A stretch of 64,000 nucleotides of DNA, from contig JAEZCO010000118.1 in assembly GCA_023433505.1 (NCBI GenBank), positions 49,519 to 113,518 of the forward strand, given 5' to 3'. The notes below the pieces were generated by a model that was not told the DNA's origin, made no database searches, and saw nothing but the letters and a program-made list of their open reading frames with translations. Origin of the DNA: Bacillota bacterium. GTDB taxonomy: Bacteria > Bacillota > Clostridia > Acetivibrionales > DTU013. The translations under genes and the position numbers were made by a program. Within the stretch, counting starts at the first letter, position 1, and the number at the start of each line of letters is the position of its first letter. Shown here piece by piece: positions 32,560 to 41,680 of the stretch.

Positions 32560-33195
32560 GTGGATGAAGGCAGTAAGCGTTCTGCAGAAGACAAGAAAAT
32601 CAAATTCAAGCAGAATGGTGCAGGGTCGAAAAAGAAGAATGTAATCTGGATTTTGTTGATAACCGTAATATCGTTTTTTTCTTCAGCAGCATTATCCGTA
32701 GCTGCTTCAGACGTTTTAAAAGCAGTTGATATTTTCACTGCTTTTTTGGTAATTCTTTTTATTATACTTGTGAATATTATTGCCGATACGGTCGGTACAG
32801 CTGTTACAGCGGCAGATGAAACACCTTTTCATGCTATGGCGTCGCGGAAGCTTTATGGCGCAAAGCAATCCATAAAGCTGATAAGAAATGCCGATAAGGT
32901 GTCAAATGTGTGCAATGACGTCATCGGAGATATATGCGGCGTCATCAGCGGAGCTGCAGGCGCTTATATTATCATCAGGATCATAGGTCAAAGATCTGAG
33001 GTAACCATAGTGGAATTGGTGATCACGGGGTTGATTGCGGGACTGACCGTAGGCGGAAAAGCTTTGGGGAAGCAAATTGCCATTTCAAATAGCAATTATA
33101 TCGTATATCGCGTAGGTGTCGTAATTCAGTTTTTGACACTGAAAGCCAACAAAAGAATAAAAAAGGGTAAAAAAAATAATGGAAATAAAAAGTAA
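32560..33195 (+). CDS. oapA: OLE-associated membrane protein OapA
   Basis: 211 aa. About four membrane segments: VIWILLITVISFFSSAAL (28-50), AFLVILFIILVNIIADTVGT (60-82), CGVISGAAGAYIIIRII (125-143) and IVELVITGLIAGLTVGGKAL (149-170), with Lys-rich ends suited to RNA contact. The ADETPFHAMASRKLYGAKQS loop and VSNVCNDVIGDICG recall the DUF21 region of CorC/CNNM-type Mg2+ transport proteins, a similarity reported for OapA. GTG 32560 has AAGGAGAGG nine bases upstream. It directly follows the OLE RNA and overlaps dxs by 17 bp. Together they should form a membrane RNA-protein complex. Confidence 0.85.
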   Translation: MDEGSKRSAEDKKIKFKQNGAGSKKKNVIWILLITVISFFSSAALSVAASDVLKAVDIFTAFLVILFIILVNIIADTVGTAVTAADETPFHAMASRKLYGAKQSIKLIRNADKVSNVCNDVIGDICGVISGAAGAYIIIRIIGQRSEVTIVELVITGLIAGLTVGGKALGKQIAISNSNYIVYRVGVVIQFLTLKANKRIKKGKKNNGNKK

Positions 33196-35068
33196 AGAAG
33201 AGCTTAAACTACTTGATGCCGTCAATTCTCCCGAGGATATAAAAAAGCTTGATGTTTGCCAGCTCGAGAAGCTTTCAAAAGAGATCCGGGAGTTTTTGAT
33301 TTCAAAATTATCGGTTACCGGAGGCCATCTGGCGTCCAATTTAGGGGTAGTTGAGCTGACACTGGCTTTACATAAGGTTTTCAGCACCCCGGAAGACAAA
33401 ATCGTATGGGATGTAGGCCACCAGTCCTATGTTCACAAGATCGTCACAGGCAGAAGAGGATTATTCGATACGTTGAGACAATCCAAAGGCATATCGGGCT
33501 TTCCAAAATTCAAGGAAAGTCCTCATGACAGCTTCAATACCGGACACAGCAGCACATCCATTTCGGCGGCCCTTGGTATTGCAAGAGCCAGAGATATTTT
33601 AAAAGATAAATATTCCGTCATCGCGGTGATAGGCGATGGTGCATTGACCGGCGGCATGGCCTTTGAAGCATTGAACGATGCGGGAAGGTCCCCAAACAAC
33701 CTGATTGTTATATTAAATGATAATGAAATGTCCATCAGCAAAAACGTTGGCGGACTTTCCAGATATCTCAGCAAAATAAGGACACAGCCCATCTATTACA
33801 AAGCCAAGGAAGATTTCGACGTCATCCTGAACAAGATCCCTGCCATAGGCAAAAGTGCAGCAAAAGCACTGGATATTGCCAAAGGCACAATTAAATACAT
33901 GATCATGCCGGGGATTATTTTTGAAGAGCTTGGGTTTAAGTATCTTGGCCCCATTGACGGACACAATATCTCCGAATTAAGCAAGGTGCTTTCAAGCGCG
34001 AAGCTTTTGAAAGGGCCTGTATTAATCCATGTATGCACGCAAAAAGGAAAGGGCTATTCCTTTGCTGAGGAAAAGCCTCACGAATTCCATGGAATTTCAC
34101 CTTTTGAAATCGAGACCGGCGAGGTCAAGGTCTGTAATGGCCCTTCATACTCCGATACTTTCGGCAAAATAATGATCAAGTTTGCGGAGGAAGAGCCGCG
34201 TTTGGCTGCCATTACAGCTGCCATGCCCCATGGGACCGGGCTGGATGAGTTTTCAAAGAGATATCCGGATCGGTTTTTTGACGTGGGGATTGCCGAGCAG
34301 CATGCGGTAACATTCGCCGCAGGCCTGGCACAGAACGGGATAAAGCCTGTGGTTGCCATCTATTCCTCTTTCCTTCAAAGGTCCTACGACCAGATATTGC
34401 ATGATGTCGCGCTTCAAAATCTCAATGTCGTGTTTGCTATTGACAGGGCAGGCGTTGTAGGAGAAGATGGTGAAACCCATCAAGGCATTTATGACCTGTC
34501 CTATCTGACTCAGATTCCCAATATGACGGTGGCTTCACCCTGTGATTATCTTGAATTTGAAAGGCTGATGGAATATGCTGTCTTTGAACACAAAGGTCCA
34601 ATGGCCATCAGATATCCGCGCGGATGCGGTCCGAGAAAGCTCTGTGCCTTCCAGCCCATAATGCCGGGAAAAGGAGTAAAGCTGGCAGAAGGTGGAGATA
34701 TTACATTGGTAGCCGTCGGAAATACGGTGGAAACTGCTTTGAAGGCTGCCGAACTGTCAAAGGCTTTTGGCATAAGCGTGGAAGTTTTAAACGCAAGATT
34801 TGTCAAGCCCTTAGACTTCGGCATGATTAAAGCATCGGCGGTTAAAACGGGAAATGTTATTACGATTGAAGATAATATCGTCAAAGGCGGATTTGGCAGC
34901 AGTATTCTCGAAGGTTTCTGCAGCAGGGACATCCATGTTAAAACGAAGCTGGTGGGATTTCCCGATACGCCTGTTCTGCAGGGTTCAAGAAGCAGCCTGT
35001 ATAAGGAATACGGCCTGGATGCCGATTCTTTGGTTTGTGAAATAAAGAAAATGCTGGGCAGGAGGTAA
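33179..35068 (+). CDS. dxs: 1-deoxy-D-xylulose-5-phosphate synthase
   Basis: 629 aa, full length, thiamine-diphosphate enzyme condensing pyruvate and glyceraldehyde-3-phosphate, the entry step of the MEP isoprenoid route. Seen: VWDVGHQSYVHKIVTGR, NTGHSSTSISAALG, TPP/Mg motif GDGALTGGMAFEALNDAG with NDNEMSIS, DVGIAEQHAVTFAAGLA, DRAGVVGEDGETHQG and RYPRGCG. ATG 33179 lies inside the end of oapA. The tlyA start follows three bases after its stop. Confidence 0.96.
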   Translation: MEIKSKEELKLLDAVNSPEDIKKLDVCQLEKLSKEIREFLISKLSVTGGHLASNLGVVELTLALHKVFSTPEDKIVWDVGHQSYVHKIVTGRRGLFDTLRQSKGISGFPKFKESPHDSFNTGHSSTSISAALGIARARDILKDKYSVIAVIGDGALTGGMAFEALNDAGRSPNNLIVILNDNEMSISKNVGGLSRYLSKIRTQPIYYKAKEDFDVILNKIPAIGKSAAKALDIAKGTIKYMIMPGIIFEELGFKYLGPIDGHNISELSKVLSSAKLLKGPVLIHVCTQKGKGYSFAEEKPHEFHGISPFEIETGEVKVCNGPSYSDTFGKIMIKFAEEEPRLAAITAAMPHGTGLDEFSKRYPDRFFDVGIAEQHAVTFAAGLAQNGIKPVVAIYSSFLQRSYDQILHDVALQNLNVVFAIDRAGVVGEDGETHQGIYDLSYLTQIPNMTVASPCDYLEFERLMEYAVFEHKGPMAIRYPRGCGPRKLCAFQPIMPGKGVKLAEGGDITLVAVGNTVETALKAAELSKAFGISVEVLNARFVKPLDFGMIKASAVKTGNVITIEDNIVKGGFGSSILEGFCSRDIHVKTKLVGFPDTPVLQGSRSSLYKEYGLDADSLVCEIKKMLGRR

Positions 35069-35071
35069 ACT

Positions 35072-35881
35072 TTGGAAAAAGAAAGACTGGATATGCTGCT
35101 TGTAAAAAAAGGTTTGTTTCAAAGCAGGGAAAAGGCAAGAAGCTCAATCATGGCAGGGATTGTCACTGTCAATGGCAACAGAGAGGACAAGCCTGGCTCC
35201 CGCTTTGAGGAGGACTGCACTATAGAAATCAAGCAGAATATCAACCCCTACGTCAGCCGCGGCGGGTTAAAGCTTGAGAAGGCAATGCTGGTCTTTGGGA
35301 TTGACCTCAAGGGCAAAACAGCAATGGATGTAGGCGCTTCGACCGGAGGATTTACCGACTGCATGCTGAAAAATGGGGCCGTTAAGGTCTTCGCTGTGGA
35401 TGTGGGGTACGGGCAGCTGGCCTGGGAGCTCAGAAACGATGCGCGTGTGGTTAATATGGAACGCACCAACATCCGGTACGTAAAGCCGGAAAACATAGCC
35501 GCGGCTTTGGATTTTGCGTCCGTTGACGTGTCTTTCATTTCATTGAAAAAGGTATTGCCGGTGCTTTTTGAATTGCTAAATCCGGAGGGTGAAGTGCTGT
35601 GCCTTATCAAGCCTCAGTTTGAAGCCGGCCGTGAGAAGGTGGGAAAGCATGGCGTTGTAAAGAACATCGAAGTACACCGGGAAGTAGTCGAAGGGATCAT
35701 AGGTTTTTCACAGAAAACCGGCTTTACGCTAAAAGGGCTTACCTATTCACCCATCAAGGGGCCGGAAGGAAATATCGAATATCTTTTGTATCTATCAAAG
35801 TCTGAAGCCGCACAAGCTAATACCAACCTTGAAAATATGATCAACGATGTTATTGAAAAGTCTCACAGCGATTTGGATTAG
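35072..35881 (+). CDS. tlyA: TlyA family rRNA methyltransferase/hemolysin-like protein
   Basis: 269 aa. N-terminal S4 RNA-binding domain (RLDMLLVKKGLFQSREKARS ... GIVTVNG) and an FtsJ-like SAM methyltransferase domain (AMDVGASTGGFTDCML, FAVDVGYGQLAWELR, VSFISLKKVLP). Mycobacterial TlyA 2'-O-methylates 16S and 23S rRNA. TTG 35072 is preceded by AGGAGG at seven bases. The C-terminal 25 residues are an extra acidic tail. Confidence 0.93.
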   Translation: MEKERLDMLLVKKGLFQSREKARSSIMAGIVTVNGNREDKPGSRFEEDCTIEIKQNINPYVSRGGLKLEKAMLVFGIDLKGKTAMDVGASTGGFTDCMLKNGAVKVFAVDVGYGQLAWELRNDARVVNMERTNIRYVKPENIAAALDFASVDVSFISLKKVLPVLFELLNPEGEVLCLIKPQFEAGREKVGKHGVVKNIEVHREVVEGIIGFSQKTGFTLKGLTYSPIKGPEGNIEYLLYLSKSEAAQANTNLENMINDVIEKSHSDLD

Positions 35882-35898
35882 TTAAGCCAGAAAAAAAT

Positions 35899-35926
35899 TG
35901 TACTTTTCCATATAATCCTATATAAT
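35899..35926 (+). promoter_or_regulatory. Sigma-A-type promoter of nadK-argR-recN
   Basis: TTGTAC (35899-35904), 16-bp spacer, TATAAT (35921-35926), 40 bp before nadK. A second TATAAT at 35911 is too close to serve the same -35. Confidence 0.65.
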
Positions 35927-35965
35927 ATCTGTGTAGAAAAAAGTCACTGCGTATTAGAGGTATGG

Positions 35966-36868
35966 ATGAGGAAAATCGGAATTATAACAAATCTGGAGAA
36001 GGATGCGGAGCTGAGGTATACCAGGGAATTGGCAGAATGCATAATTTCCATGGGCGGTCAGGTGAAGCTTACATCTGAAGCGGCGGACATTATCGGAATA
36101 GGAGAGTCCTGTTTGGATGATGATGCCGTGACGGATTGTTCCGATATGGTGGTATGTCTGGGTGGAGACGGTACATTTCTCAAGGCCGCCAGAAAAATTT
36201 ACAAGAAGGACCTGCCGATTCTCGGAATAAACCTGGGCAATCTGGGCTTTTTGACAGAAATCGATAAAAATGCCGTCCATCACGCCATGGAACATATTTT
36301 CCGGGGAGAATACCAGGTCGAGGACCGGATGATGCTTGAGGTGGAAATACATAAATCCGGCTGCGATACGGTCAAGGATGTTGCGTTAAACGATGCTGTC
36401 ATTTCCAGAGGCGCCATTTCAAGGATACTGCATGTTAAAACTTATATAAACGGTGTTTTTGTCGATTCTTTCCCGGGAGACGGTCTTATTGTATCAAGCC
36501 CTACGGGATCTACAGCCTATTCTCTTTCAGCCGGAGGGCCCATCGTAGAACCGGATACGGAGTTGATCATCATTACTCCGATATGTCCGCACATTCTGTA
36601 TTCGAGATCCTTCATAACCAAAGCTGAAAGCACTGTTACAGCAGTAGTCGATGAGAATTTCCAGCATAATGCCATGGTAACCATCGATGGACAGGAAGGC
36701 TATGAAATAAGAGGCGGAGACTCTGTGCTGATCAGAAAATCCCGGCATTCGATAAAGCTTGTAAGAATCAATTCAAGAAATTTTTTCAATATCCTCAGAA
36801 CAAAAATCTATTACAGGGGAGAGAGCTTGAGAAGAGATGAAATACAGCAGACACGCGAAAATACTTGA
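35966..36868 (+). CDS. nadK: NAD kinase
   Basis: 300 aa, makes NADP from NAD with ATP or polyphosphate. Seen: VVCLGGDGTFLKAARKI (GGDGT motif), INLGNLGFLTEID, the NAD-binding SSPTGSTAYSLSAGGPI, and TIDGQEGYEIRGGD. AGAGG lies upstream. Overlaps argR by 32 bp. Confidence 0.95.
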   Translation: MRKIGIITNLEKDAELRYTRELAECIISMGGQVKLTSEAADIIGIGESCLDDDAVTDCSDMVVCLGGDGTFLKAARKIYKKDLPILGINLGNLGFLTEIDKNAVHHAMEHIFRGEYQVEDRMMLEVEIHKSGCDTVKDVALNDAVISRGAISRILHVKTYINGVFVDSFPGDGLIVSSPTGSTAYSLSAGGPIVEPDTELIIITPICPHILYSRSFITKAESTVTAVVDENFQHNAMVTIDGQEGYEIRGGDSVLIRKSRHSIKLVRINSRNFFNILRTKIYYRGESLRRDEIQQTRENT

Positions 36869-37286
36869 ACTCATCGAAAAATACAATATCGAGACCCAGG
36901 AGGAGCTGGCGGAAAAGCTCAAGGAAATAGGCATGGATGTGACTCAGGCTACAATTTCCAGAGATATCAAGGAATTGAGGCTGATTAAGGTGATGGACGG
37001 AGAGGAGCGGTATAAATACGCCCCGGTTTCTCACACCGAAGGGACGATTACCAACAGGCTCCTGACGATCTTTACAGAGTCCTTCATATCCTGTGATTAT
37101 GCAAACAACATCGTAGTCGTCAAAACTCTGCCGGGAATGGCCCAAGCTTCGGCGTCGGCAGTGGATTCCCTGAAATGGATCGACATCGTCGGTACCATCG
37201 CAGGTGACGATACCATCATGATTGTGTGCAGGGCGGAAAAAATAGCCGAAGAGCTTGTAAACAGGCTCAACAGGATGATTAAGTAA
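36837..37286 (+). CDS. argR: Arginine repressor ArgR/AhrC
   Basis: 149 aa. Winged-helix DNA-binding half with VTQATISRDIKELRLIKV, and an oligomerisation/arginine-binding half (ANNIVVVKTLPGMAQASASA, GTIAGDDTIMIVCR). It controls arginine genes, which are not in this window. It starts inside nadK, as part of the nadK-argR-recN unit usual for firmicutes. Confidence 0.95.
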   Translation: MKYSRHAKILELIEKYNIETQEELAEKLKEIGMDVTQATISRDIKELRLIKVMDGEERYKYAPVSHTEGTITNRLLTIFTESFISCDYANNIVVVKTLPGMAQASASAVDSLKWIDIVGTIAGDDTIMIVCRAEKIAEELVNRLNRMIK

Positions 37287-37302
37287 AATTTTCGGGGGGT
37301 CT

Positions 37303-39021
37303 ATGCTTTTACAGCTTGATATTCAAAATATAGCTTTGATCGACAAAGTGACGATTGAACCGGGAAAGGGCCTGGATATACTTACCGGTGAAACAGGGGC
37401 GGGTAAATCCATCATCATTGACTCCATAAACGCCATTCTGGGTGAACGGGTTTCCCGTGAGCTGATCCGGACAGGTAAAGATAAAGCGCTGGTTGAAGCA
37501 GTTTTTCAGACCGATAATGCCCGTTTTGCAGATATTTTTGAAGAAATGGGTATCGAGCCGGAAGAAGACGGAACACTGATCATTTCCCGGGAATTTTCCG
37601 TGTCCGGTAAAAATCTTTGCAGGATTAACGGCAAAATGGCGACGGTAAGCATTCTGAAGGCCTTTGGTGAAAGGCTTATCGATATCCACGGGCAGTTTGA
37701 CAATCAATCGCTTCTGCGGACGGAAAGTCATCTGGAACTGCTGGATTCCTTTGCCGGCAGCGGAGTCCTGGAATTGAAACACCAATATTCGGCTCTTTTG
37801 AATGAATACAAGGAAATAAAAGGACATCTGAAAAGCCTTTCCGGTGATAAGGGAGAAAGGGAGAAAAAAATTGATCTCCTTGGATTCCAGGTGGAGGAAA
37901 TCAGGAAAGCAAAGCTCAAACCCAGAGAAGAAGAAGAGCTGACCAGGCAAAGAACTTTGCTTGCAAGCTCGGAAAAGATCATCAATGCTCTGGCAAATAC
38001 TTATGAACTGCTGTTTTCGGGAAATAATATAAAAAATTCGGCGTTAGATAATCTAAGCGAAGCTTTAAATGAGCTTCATTCCATTGAAAAACTGGATATC
38101 CGGTATGAGGAAATATGCAGAAAGCTTCAGGAGGTCCATTATCAGCTTGAGGATGTGATCGAGGAGGTGAGAAGCGAAAGGGATAATACGGAGTATAATC
38201 CCGATCTCCTGGAGGAGATAGAAGAACGCCTCGATCTGATATTTAAACTGAAAAGAAAGTATGGAAATACCATTGAAAGCATAGTGGAATATTGTGAAAA
38301 AACAGAAGCACAATTAAATGAGATCATAAAAAGTGAAGAGGTCATCGAAAAGCTTTCTAAAAAGCTGAAAAAGCTCGATGCGGGGCTTTATGAAGCCGCT
38401 CTTTCCATAAACGCTTCCAGGGTCAAAGCGGCGAAATTGCTGGAATCCAAAATCGGAGGAGAACTGGAAGACCTTGAAATGAAAAGAGCCAGGTTCAAGG
38501 TGGATATACACTTTGAAAGCTCCTTTGACCAAAACGGGGAAAGAAAATATTACATAAACGGGCTGGACCGTGTGGAATTTCTTATCGCTCCCAATGCGGG
38601 GGAACCCTTAAAGCCTCTTTCAAAAATTGCGTCCGGCGGCGAAATGTCAAGAATAATGCTGGCCATAAAGACAATTCTTGCCGATGTGGACGAAATACCG
38701 ACACTGATTTTTGACGAAATCGACATCGGAATCAGCGGCAAAGCAGCACAAAAGGTGGGAGAAAAGCTTTCCTTCATATCAAGGAACCACCAGGTCATTT
38801 GTGTGACGCACCTGGCGCAAATTGCATGCATGGCTGACAATCACTTCCTTATAGAGAAGGTTTCCGATGACGATACGACCCAAACCTATGTCAGAAAGCT
38901 TGACGGAGATGACATACGGTGTGAAATCGCCCGGATTCTCGGAGGTACTGCATCCTCTGAAATCTCAATAAAATATGCCGACGAGCTTTTAAACAATGCA
39001 AAAAAACTGAAAAAAGCCTGA
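37303..39021 (+). CDS. recN: DNA repair protein RecN
   Basis: 572 aa, SMC-like ATPase acting early at double-strand breaks. Seen: Walker A GETGAGKSIIIDSI, Q-loop region LIDIHGQFDNQSLL, two coiled-coil arms (residues about 155-345), ABC signature SGGEMSRIMLAIK, Walker B LIFDEIDIGISG and the switch histidine in VTHLAQIACMAD. GGGGGG about eight bases upstream of ATG. Confidence 0.96.
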   Translation: MLLQLDIQNIALIDKVTIEPGKGLDILTGETGAGKSIIIDSINAILGERVSRELIRTGKDKALVEAVFQTDNARFADIFEEMGIEPEEDGTLIISREFSVSGKNLCRINGKMATVSILKAFGERLIDIHGQFDNQSLLRTESHLELLDSFAGSGVLELKHQYSALLNEYKEIKGHLKSLSGDKGEREKKIDLLGFQVEEIRKAKLKPREEEELTRQRTLLASSEKIINALANTYELLFSGNNIKNSALDNLSEALNELHSIEKLDIRYEEICRKLQEVHYQLEDVIEEVRSERDNTEYNPDLLEEIEERLDLIFKLKRKYGNTIESIVEYCEKTEAQLNEIIKSEEVIEKLSKKLKKLDAGLYEAALSINASRVKAAKLLESKIGGELEDLEMKRARFKVDIHFESSFDQNGERKYYINGLDRVEFLIAPNAGEPLKPLSKIASGGEMSRIMLAIKTILADVDEIPTLIFDEIDIGISGKAAQKVGEKLSFISRNHQVICVTHLAQIACMADNHFLIEKVSDDDTTQTYVRKLDGDDIRCEIARILGGTASSEISIKYADELLNNAKKLKKA

Positions 39022-39119
39022 AATTTGCATAACCCACAAACTTTGCATTTTTTGCGATTTTTATTTAATCCATAATTACCTCCGGCTTCATTTATTTGTT
39101 TGAATAATTGGCCTTTCAA

Positions 39120-39136
39120 AAGGTTAACTTAACCTT
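39120..39136 (+). promoter_or_regulatory. Perfect 17-bp palindrome abutting the spoIVB ribosome site
   Basis: AAGGTTAA-c-TTAACCTT (8-bp arms) immediately before CAGGAGG. It could be an operator or an RNA hairpin next to the ribosome site. A TGAATA at 39101 resembles a forespore-sigma -35, but the matching -10 is poor. Confidence 0.45.
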
Positions 39137-39150
39137 CAGGAGGGCACAAA

Positions 39151-40455
39151 ATGAGAAACTTGCGATTATATAAGAAGATTCTTATTGTTTTATTTGCATC
39201 GGTCACCATATCCATCGGAGCAATTTATTTAAGCGTTCTGTTTTCTATTCCTGATGAACTGATCCTCATACAAGGCGAAGAATATAAATATGACTTTAAG
39301 AGTCCCTTTGTGGTTAACATTAAGGCGGACCGTGAAGGGATCGTCAAAGTAAACGGCAGTGAGATTAACTCAAGGGGAAATAATGTCCAATTTTCACATC
39401 CGGTATCCTTCAGCACGGATAAAAACGGAAGTGTAAAACTGGATATGAAGCTTTTTGGCCTACTTCCGGTAAAAACCGTTAAAGTGGATATTGTCTCCAG
39501 CAAACAGGTAGTTGCATGCGGAAATACTGTGGGGGTGAAGCTTGACATAAGCGGCATACTTGTAATCGGTGTTTCGGATGTGGAAACGTCGGACGGGCAG
39601 AAGGTACTTCCTTCCAAGGATACCGGGGTGAGGCCCGGCTATCTTATTACCGAAGTCAATAATAATACCATGGATAATATAGACGATTTGATCGAAGAAA
39701 TCAATAACAGTTCGGGAAATCCCATTAAAATCAAATACCGTTACGGAAATACCATAGGTACGGCTTCAATGAAGCCTGTTAAATCAGCGGAGGATAATAA
39801 ATTCCATATAGGCCTGTGGGTGAGGGACAGTACTGCAGGAATCGGAACCTTGACGTTTTACGATCCTCAAACCCGATCTTTCGGGGCCCTGGGGCACGGA
39901 ATAACCGATATCGACACAGGGACGCTTATGCCTGTGGAATCGGGAGAGATCCTGGAATCCAGCATATTGGGTGTAAAAAGGGGAAATCCGGGAGTTCCGG
40001 GAGAACTGAAAGGTATTTTCGTTGAAGATACAAAGCTGGGAGAAATAGATAAAAACACTGAAACAGGCATATATGGCAATTTATCCGCCAATGCTTTAAG
40101 AGATATCGGAGGGAAGGCCTACCCCATCGGACTGCGATCCGAAATAAAGGAAGGGCCGGCCTATATCCTTTCAAATATCGACGGAAAAACAATAAGCCAA
40201 TATGCCATTGAGATACAAAAAGTCTCAAGACAAAATACCAATGGGTCCAAGGGCATGGTCATTAAAATTACCGACCCTGTGCTGCTTCGCACTACCGGAG
40301 GCATTGTCCAGGGCATGTCGGGAAGCCCCATACTACAAAATGGGAAAATCATCGGCGCTGTCACCCATGTGTTAATTAATGATCCTACAAGAGGTTACGG
40401 CATTTTTATCGAGGCAATGCTAAAAAATATTACAGGAAATAATGGCTTAAAATAA
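39151..40455 (+). CDS. spoIVB: SpoIVB serine peptidase
   Basis: 434 aa. N-terminal membrane anchor (residues about 9-30), a PDZ domain (residues about 130-205, containing SKDTGVRPGYLITEVNNNTM), then the S55 peptidase domain with the histidine in GALGHGITDIDTG (about 250) and the serine in VQGMSGSPILQNGKIIGAVTH (about 390). Known: secreted from the forespore, it starts the sigma-K checkpoint by cutting SpoIVFA. CAGGAGGG precedes the ATG. A strong terminator follows. Confidence 0.95.
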   Translation: MRNLRLYKKILIVLFASVTISIGAIYLSVLFSIPDELILIQGEEYKYDFKSPFVVNIKADREGIVKVNGSEINSRGNNVQFSHPVSFSTDKNGSVKLDMKLFGLLPVKTVKVDIVSSKQVVACGNTVGVKLDISGILVIGVSDVETSDGQKVLPSKDTGVRPGYLITEVNNNTMDNIDDLIEEINNSSGNPIKIKYRYGNTIGTASMKPVKSAEDNKFHIGLWVRDSTAGIGTLTFYDPQTRSFGALGHGITDIDTGTLMPVESGEILESSILGVKRGNPGVPGELKGIFVEDTKLGEIDKNTETGIYGNLSANALRDIGGKAYPIGLRSEIKEGPAYILSNIDGKTISQYAIEIQKVSRQNTNGSKGMVIKITDPVLLRTTGGIVQGMSGSPILQNGKIIGAVTHVLINDPTRGYGIFIEAMLKNITGNNGLK

Positions 40456-40475
40456 GGAAATTTAATGCCGCTGTC

Positions 40476-40507
40476 GGCACGGTTGAGAAACCGTGCCATT
40501 TTTGTTT
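40476..40507 (+). terminator. Intrinsic terminator after spoIVB
   Basis: GGCACGGTT-gaga-AACCGTGCC followed by ATTTTTGTTT. It isolates spo0A from upstream transcription. Confidence 0.88.
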
Positions 40508-40597
40508 AAATGCTGTAGTTAATAGGGTTTACTGTCACAGACATGGAAAAATAGATAGAATTATTTCCATCAATTACCATAAATTTGAAAAAACCAC

Positions 40598-40626
40598 TTG
40601 ATAATTTGTCGAATGGAAAATATAAT
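40598..40626 (+). promoter_or_regulatory. spo0A promoter with Spo0A box in the spacer
   Basis: TTGATA (40598-40603), 17-bp spacer, TATAAT (40621-40626). TTGTCGAA (40606-40613) lies in the spacer, a Spo0A-box core, consistent with autoregulation. The layout mirrors the promoter at 1763-1791. Confidence 0.72.
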
Positions 40627-40670
40627 AATTACCATAATATTAAAAAGTTTCAATCAGAGGGGGAGATGTC

Positions 40671-41474
40671 TTGTTAGAAAAGAAGATACAGATCGTCATC
40701 GCAGATGACAATAAGGAATTCGGAGATATACTTTACGAATATCTGAACAGCCAGAGTGATATTGATGTTGTTGGTGTAGCCCGCGACGGTGTGGAGGCTT
40801 GCGAGCTTATTTCAGCAAAAATGCCGGATATAGCTATCCTGGACATTATCATGCCTCATCTTGACGGATTGGGTGTTCTCGAAAAAATGAGTTCAATCCC
40901 AATGAAAAAACGCCCGTTATTCATTATTCTTTCAGCCGTAGGACAGGATAAAATCACTCAAAGAGCTCTGGCACTCGGAGCGGAATATTATATAGTAAAG
41001 CCTTTTGATATGGATGTATTGGTGTCAAGAATACGCCAGCTTAAGGAAACAAATCAGTCAGCCGTTATCCGGTCAGATTATTCCATAGACCTTAAAGCCA
41101 TGCATCATGCTCCTGCACAAAGAAACCTGGAAGTAGAGGTCACAAATGTTATGCATGAGATAGGCGTTCCTGCGCATATTAAAGGGTATCAATATCTCAG
41201 GGATGCAATAATGATGGTAGTCAAGGACCTTGATATTATAAATTCCATTACAAAACAGTTATATCCGTCTATCGCAAGGGAATACAATACCACCCCGAGC
41301 AGAGTTGAAAGAGCAATCCGGCACGCCATTGAGGTTGCCTGGAGCAGAGGACAGGTGGAAGCTATTGACGCCTTGTTCGGCTATACCGTAAGTATTGGAA
41401 AAGGCAAGCCTACAAATTCGGAGTTTATCGCCATGGTGGCAGACAAATTGAGATTGGAAATGAAGGTCAGCTAA
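40671..41474 (+). CDS. spo0A: Sporulation master regulator Spo0A
   Basis: 267 aa. Receiver domain with acidic pocket IVIADDN (Asp12/13), phospho-acceptor Asp58 in [12 protein letters not shown] and Lys110 in [10 protein letters not shown]; then the Spo0A C-terminal DNA-binding domain with [36 protein letters not shown] as recognition helix, and [13 protein letters not shown] 40671 is the start, GAGGGGG eight bases upstream. The stop TAA belongs to the CTAAG that borders palindromic element copy D. Confidence 0.97.
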   Translation: MLEKKIQIVIADDNKEFGDILYEYLNSQSDIDVVGVARDGVEACELISAKMPDIAILDIIMPHLDGLGVLEKMSSIPMKKRPLFIILSAVGQDKITQRALALGAEYYIVKPFDMDVLVSRIRQLKETNQSAVIRSDYSIDLKAMHHAPAQRNLEVEVTNVMHEIGVPAHIKGYQYLRDAIMMVVKDLDIINSITKQLYPSIAREYNTTPSRVERAIRHAIEVAWSRGQVEAIDALFGYTVSIGKGKPTNSEFIAMVADKLRLEMKVS

Positions 41475-41576
41475 GTACTGGTGCAAATATAACTTCCCGT
41501 ATAGGTTTCGGAAAATGCAGTCCATTGCGGCCGGCATTTTCCAAAAAACGGAAAGTAATATTTGCAGTACTCCTAA
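41472..41576. repeat. Palindromic miniature element, copy D
   Basis: TAAGTACTGGTGCAAATATA ... AATATTTGCAGTACTCCTAA, flanked on both sides by CTAAG. The left CTAAG contains the spo0A stop codon. Same orientation as copy E at 42466, to which it is nearly identical. Confidence 0.9.
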
Positions 41577-41606
41577 GTACTCCCAAGCAAGTACATATAA
41601 GCAAAG

Positions 41607-41644
41607 AAGGATGGCCTGCATATTCAGCGGTCCATCCTTTTTTC
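41607..41644 (+). terminator. Intrinsic terminator after spo0A
   Basis: AAGGATGG ... CCATCCTT stem, followed by TTTTTC. Confidence 0.75.
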
Positions 41645-41680
41645 AAAAATAGAAGGAGCCCGAAGGCTCCTTCTATTTTA
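41645..41680 (-). terminator. Bidirectional terminator at the end of the MerR-like gene
   Basis: A 15-bp stem, AAAATAGAAGGAGCC-cgaa-GGCTCCTTCTATTTT, with T-rich tracts on both strands. It overlaps the stop codon of the minus-strand gene (41673-41675). Confidence 0.85.
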
